From Candidatus Nitrospira neomarina (lineage in GTDB: Bacteria; Nitrospirota; Nitrospiria; Nitrospirales; UBA8639), in NCBI RefSeq assembly GCF_032051675.1, contig NZ_CP116968.1:310001-374000 (forward strand): a DNA stretch of 64,000 nt, written 5' to 3'. Shown here in pieces: positions 62,293-64,000 of this stretch. The notes beneath the pieces were generated by a model. The model saw nothing but the letters and a program-made list of their open reading frames with translations, did not search any database and was not told the DNA's origin. The number at the start of each line of letters is the position of its first letter. Position 1 is the first letter of the stretch. Made by a program: the position numbers and the translations under genes.

Positions 62293-63672
62293 ATGTTTAA
62301 CACGATCATTGAACCCTTTCGTATCAAAATGGTCGAACGTATCCGGATGACGACAGAAACCGAACGTCGGGAATTAATTGCCAAAGCCGGTTACAACGTC
62401 TTTCGACTGCACTCTGAGGATGTTCTGATCGATCTCCTGACCGATAGTGGCACCGGGGCCATGAGTGCCAAGCAGTGGGCGGCTATCATGCGGGGGGATG
62501 AAAGTTATGCGGGAAGTCCATCGTTTTACCGGTTTGAATCTGCGGTACAGGAATTAATGGGATTTCCGCTCGTCATACCGACCCATCAGGGAAGGGCGGC
62601 GGAACGCATCTTGTTTTCTACCATCTGCAAGGCCGGGGACGTGGTTCCCAATAATACGCACTTCGATACCACCAGGGCCAACGTGGAATTTTGTGGAGCC
62701 CGGGCAGTAGATGTGCCCTGTCGCGAATTGGCCGATCTCTCCAGTGAGTTTCCCTTCAAGGGCAATATGGATGTTGAAAGTCTTCGCGCGGTTTTTCAAA
62801 AAGAAGGGCGCGAGCGTATTCCGTTGGTGATGATCACCGTCACCAATAATTCCGGTGGAGGGCAACCGGTCTCGATGGCCAACATGAGAGAGGTGGCCGA
62901 GGTCTGTCGCGCTTTTGACCGACCGTTATACCTGGATGCCTGCCGGATTGCAGAAAATGCCTATTTCATTAAACTGCGCGAACCGGGATATGGGGACAAA
63001 ATGGTCCGCGACATTGTTCGTGAAATGTGCGATCTGGCCGATGGCTGTACGATGTCCGCAAAAAAAGATGCCATTGTGAACATCGGCGGATTTCTCGCTA
63101 CACGCAACGCCGAGTTGGCCCAACAAGAGCAAAATCTGTTGATCTTAACCGAGGGGTTTCCCACTTATGGGGGATTGGCCGGACGTGATTTGGAAGCCAT
63201 GGCCGAAGGGTTAAAGGAAGGCGTGGAGGAAGATTATCTCCAGTATCGCATTACCTCCACTGGGTATCTGGGTAACCATTTGCATGAAGCCGGTGTGCCG
63301 ACCCTGCGGCCGCCCGGTGGACATGCCATCTACCTGGATGCGGCCCGCTTCGCACCGCATCTTCAACCGCTCGATCTGCCAGGTATTTCGCTCTGTGTGG
63401 AGTTATACGTGTTGGGAGGCATTCGAGCCGTGGAAATCGGCACCGCCATGTTTGGCAAGCGCAATGCCGAAACCGGGAAAGAAGAGGCGGGCCCTCGTGA
63501 ACTTGTTCGGTTGGCGATTCCCAGGCGGGTCTATACCCAAAGCCATGTAGATTATATCGTGGAAGTGGTGGAAGAAGCGTTCCGGCGGCGTGAGGGTTTG
63601 AAGCCGTTTCGATTTCTGGAACAAGCGCCCTTTCTCCGGCATTTCACTGCGCAATATGGAATGGTGAAATAA
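62293..63672 (+). CDS. Tryptophanase / tyrosine phenol-lyase family beta-eliminating lyase
   Basis: A 459-residue PLP enzyme of the tryptophanase and tyrosine phenol-lyase family. Motifs: NVFRLHSEDVLIDLLTDSGTGAMS, YAGSPSFYRFESAVQEL, IPTHQGRAAERIL, NNTHFDTTRANVE, TVTNNSGGGQPVSMAN, YLDACRIAENAYFI and the PLP lysine in TMSAKKDAIVNIGGF. SAKKDA is as in E. coli tryptophanase, whereas VNIGGF is as in tyrosine phenol-lyase, so substrate (tryptophan to indole or tyrosine to phenol) is undecided. A strong GGAGGACTGAGG site precedes the ATG. Confidence 0.88.
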   Translation: MFNTIIEPFRIKMVERIRMTTETERRELIAKAGYNVFRLHSEDVLIDLLTDSGTGAMSAKQWAAIMRGDESYAGSPSFYRFESAVQELMGFPLVIPTHQGRAAERILFSTICKAGDVVPNNTHFDTTRANVEFCGARAVDVPCRELADLSSEFPFKGNMDVESLRAVFQKEGRERIPLVMITVTNNSGGGQPVSMANMREVAEVCRAFDRPLYLDACRIAENAYFIKLREPGYGDKMVRDIVREMCDLADGCTMSAKKDAIVNIGGFLATRNAELAQQEQNLLILTEGFPTYGGLAGRDLEAMAEGLKEGVEEDYLQYRITSTGYLGNHLHEAGVPTLRPPGGHAIYLDAARFAPHLQPLDLPGISLCVELYVLGGIRAVEIGTAMFGKRNAETGKEEAGPRELVRLAIPRRVYTQSHVDYIVEVVEEAFRRREGLKPFRFLEQAPFLRHFTAQYGMVK

Positions 63673-63776
63673 CTTTACAAACGAACAATGCAGAAGTGGG
63701 GTAAGAGGCATAATTGCCAGTTGTTTCTTAGCGCTTTCGCCTGAGGTTTGATGCATCGCACAATTGACAGGTATTG

Positions 63777-64000
63777 GTGAAAGACGAATTGTTTCAGTGG
63801 GATCAAAGAGTTCTTTATTTTCCCGGGACGCCAGTCCGGGAGGAAATAAAAAGAAAGGAGTACGGAGATGCGTTCCTTCATTCGCATGACAAGTTTCCCA
63901 AAACGAACGGCTGGGAATTTTTCTTTTTGGAAGTCTCCAAAGAAGGCACCAAGATTGCGGATCGGGGAGACAGCGTCGTCAATGTCTCGCAAGGGGTCAC
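63777..64000 (+). CDS. Possible partial gene running off the right edge, c-type cytochrome-like
   Basis: A frame open from about 63768 to the edge ends with DKFPKTNGWEFFFLEV and SKEGTKIADRGDSVVNVSQG, which looks like coding sequence and is reminiscent of exported heme proteins such as cytochrome P460, although no heme motif lies inside the window. A start is uncertain: GTG at 63777 is possible, but the only good ribosome site (AAAGGAG before ATG at 63868) is in another frame. A partial hairpin lies at 63822-63840. The gene may be intact with an upstream start, or a truncated copy. Confidence 0.35.
   Translation, partial: MKDELFQWDQRVLYFPGTPVREEIKRKEYGDAFLHSHDKFPKTNGWEFFFLEVSKEGTKIADRGDSVVNVSQGV

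Overview
The window looks like chromosomal DNA of a Nitrospira-type bacterium (phylum Nitrospirota). This is an inference from the gene set: an exported copper nitrite reductase NirK, a fused DHH-CBS-CCA tRNA nucleotidyltransferase, a MEMO-type protein, an OprB porin, and several small zinc-ribbon and conserved hypothetical proteins I associate with Nitrospira. A GC content of roughly half fits the marine or alkaline-adapted lineages better than the GC-rich freshwater ones. No rRNA, tRNA, CRISPR array, phage or complete insertion sequence was seen.

Layout. 0-10 kb: the tail of an oligopeptide ABC transporter ATPase, unknown genes, a 2-oxoacid decarboxylase, a MEMO-like protein, a band-7 lipoprotein, a cyclophilin and a glycosyltransferase. 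10-20 kb: elbB; then nirK, divergent from a PAS-sigma54 activator, with a good -24/-12 promoter and a palindromic upstream site between them; a histidine kinase/response regulator pair; an exported DsrE-TlpA-CcdA thiol-redox cluster. 20-31 kb: DUF1015, ElaA, a RoxA-type ribosomal oxygenase, a membrane metallopeptidase, a three-gene RelE-type toxin-antitoxin cassette, a PEP mutase-nucleotidyltransferase fusion, and small housekeeping genes. 31-44 kb (accessory): a secreted repeat protein, an OprB porin, an AT-rich polytopic pentapeptide protein, a 28-residue Lys-rich microprotein, a protease-FGE fusion, decaying gene remnants (an MFS tail and a frameshifted DUF4160 gene) and an MFS transporter. 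44-64 kb (mostly core): cca fusion, a histone-H1-like bipolar protein, a peroxiredoxin, scpA-scpB, an FAD/Fe-S dehydrogenase, rmuC, ftsH and a tryptophanase-family lyase.

How genes work together. The best supported module is nirK control: the activator gene, a shared palindromic site and a sigma54 promoter with exact GG-N10-GC spacing predict signal-gated nirK transcription. DsrE-TlpA-CcdA predicts electron delivery through CcdA to periplasmic thiol proteins. ScpA and ScpB form the SMC-ScpAB condensin.

The strongest unexplained signal is a roughly 110-bp structured element present twice (17653-17765 and 62041-62150). Its two copies differ mainly in the arms of an internal stem, partly with compensating changes, which points to selection on a folded RNA or DNA. 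Function calls come from family motifs read by eye; no database search was run.
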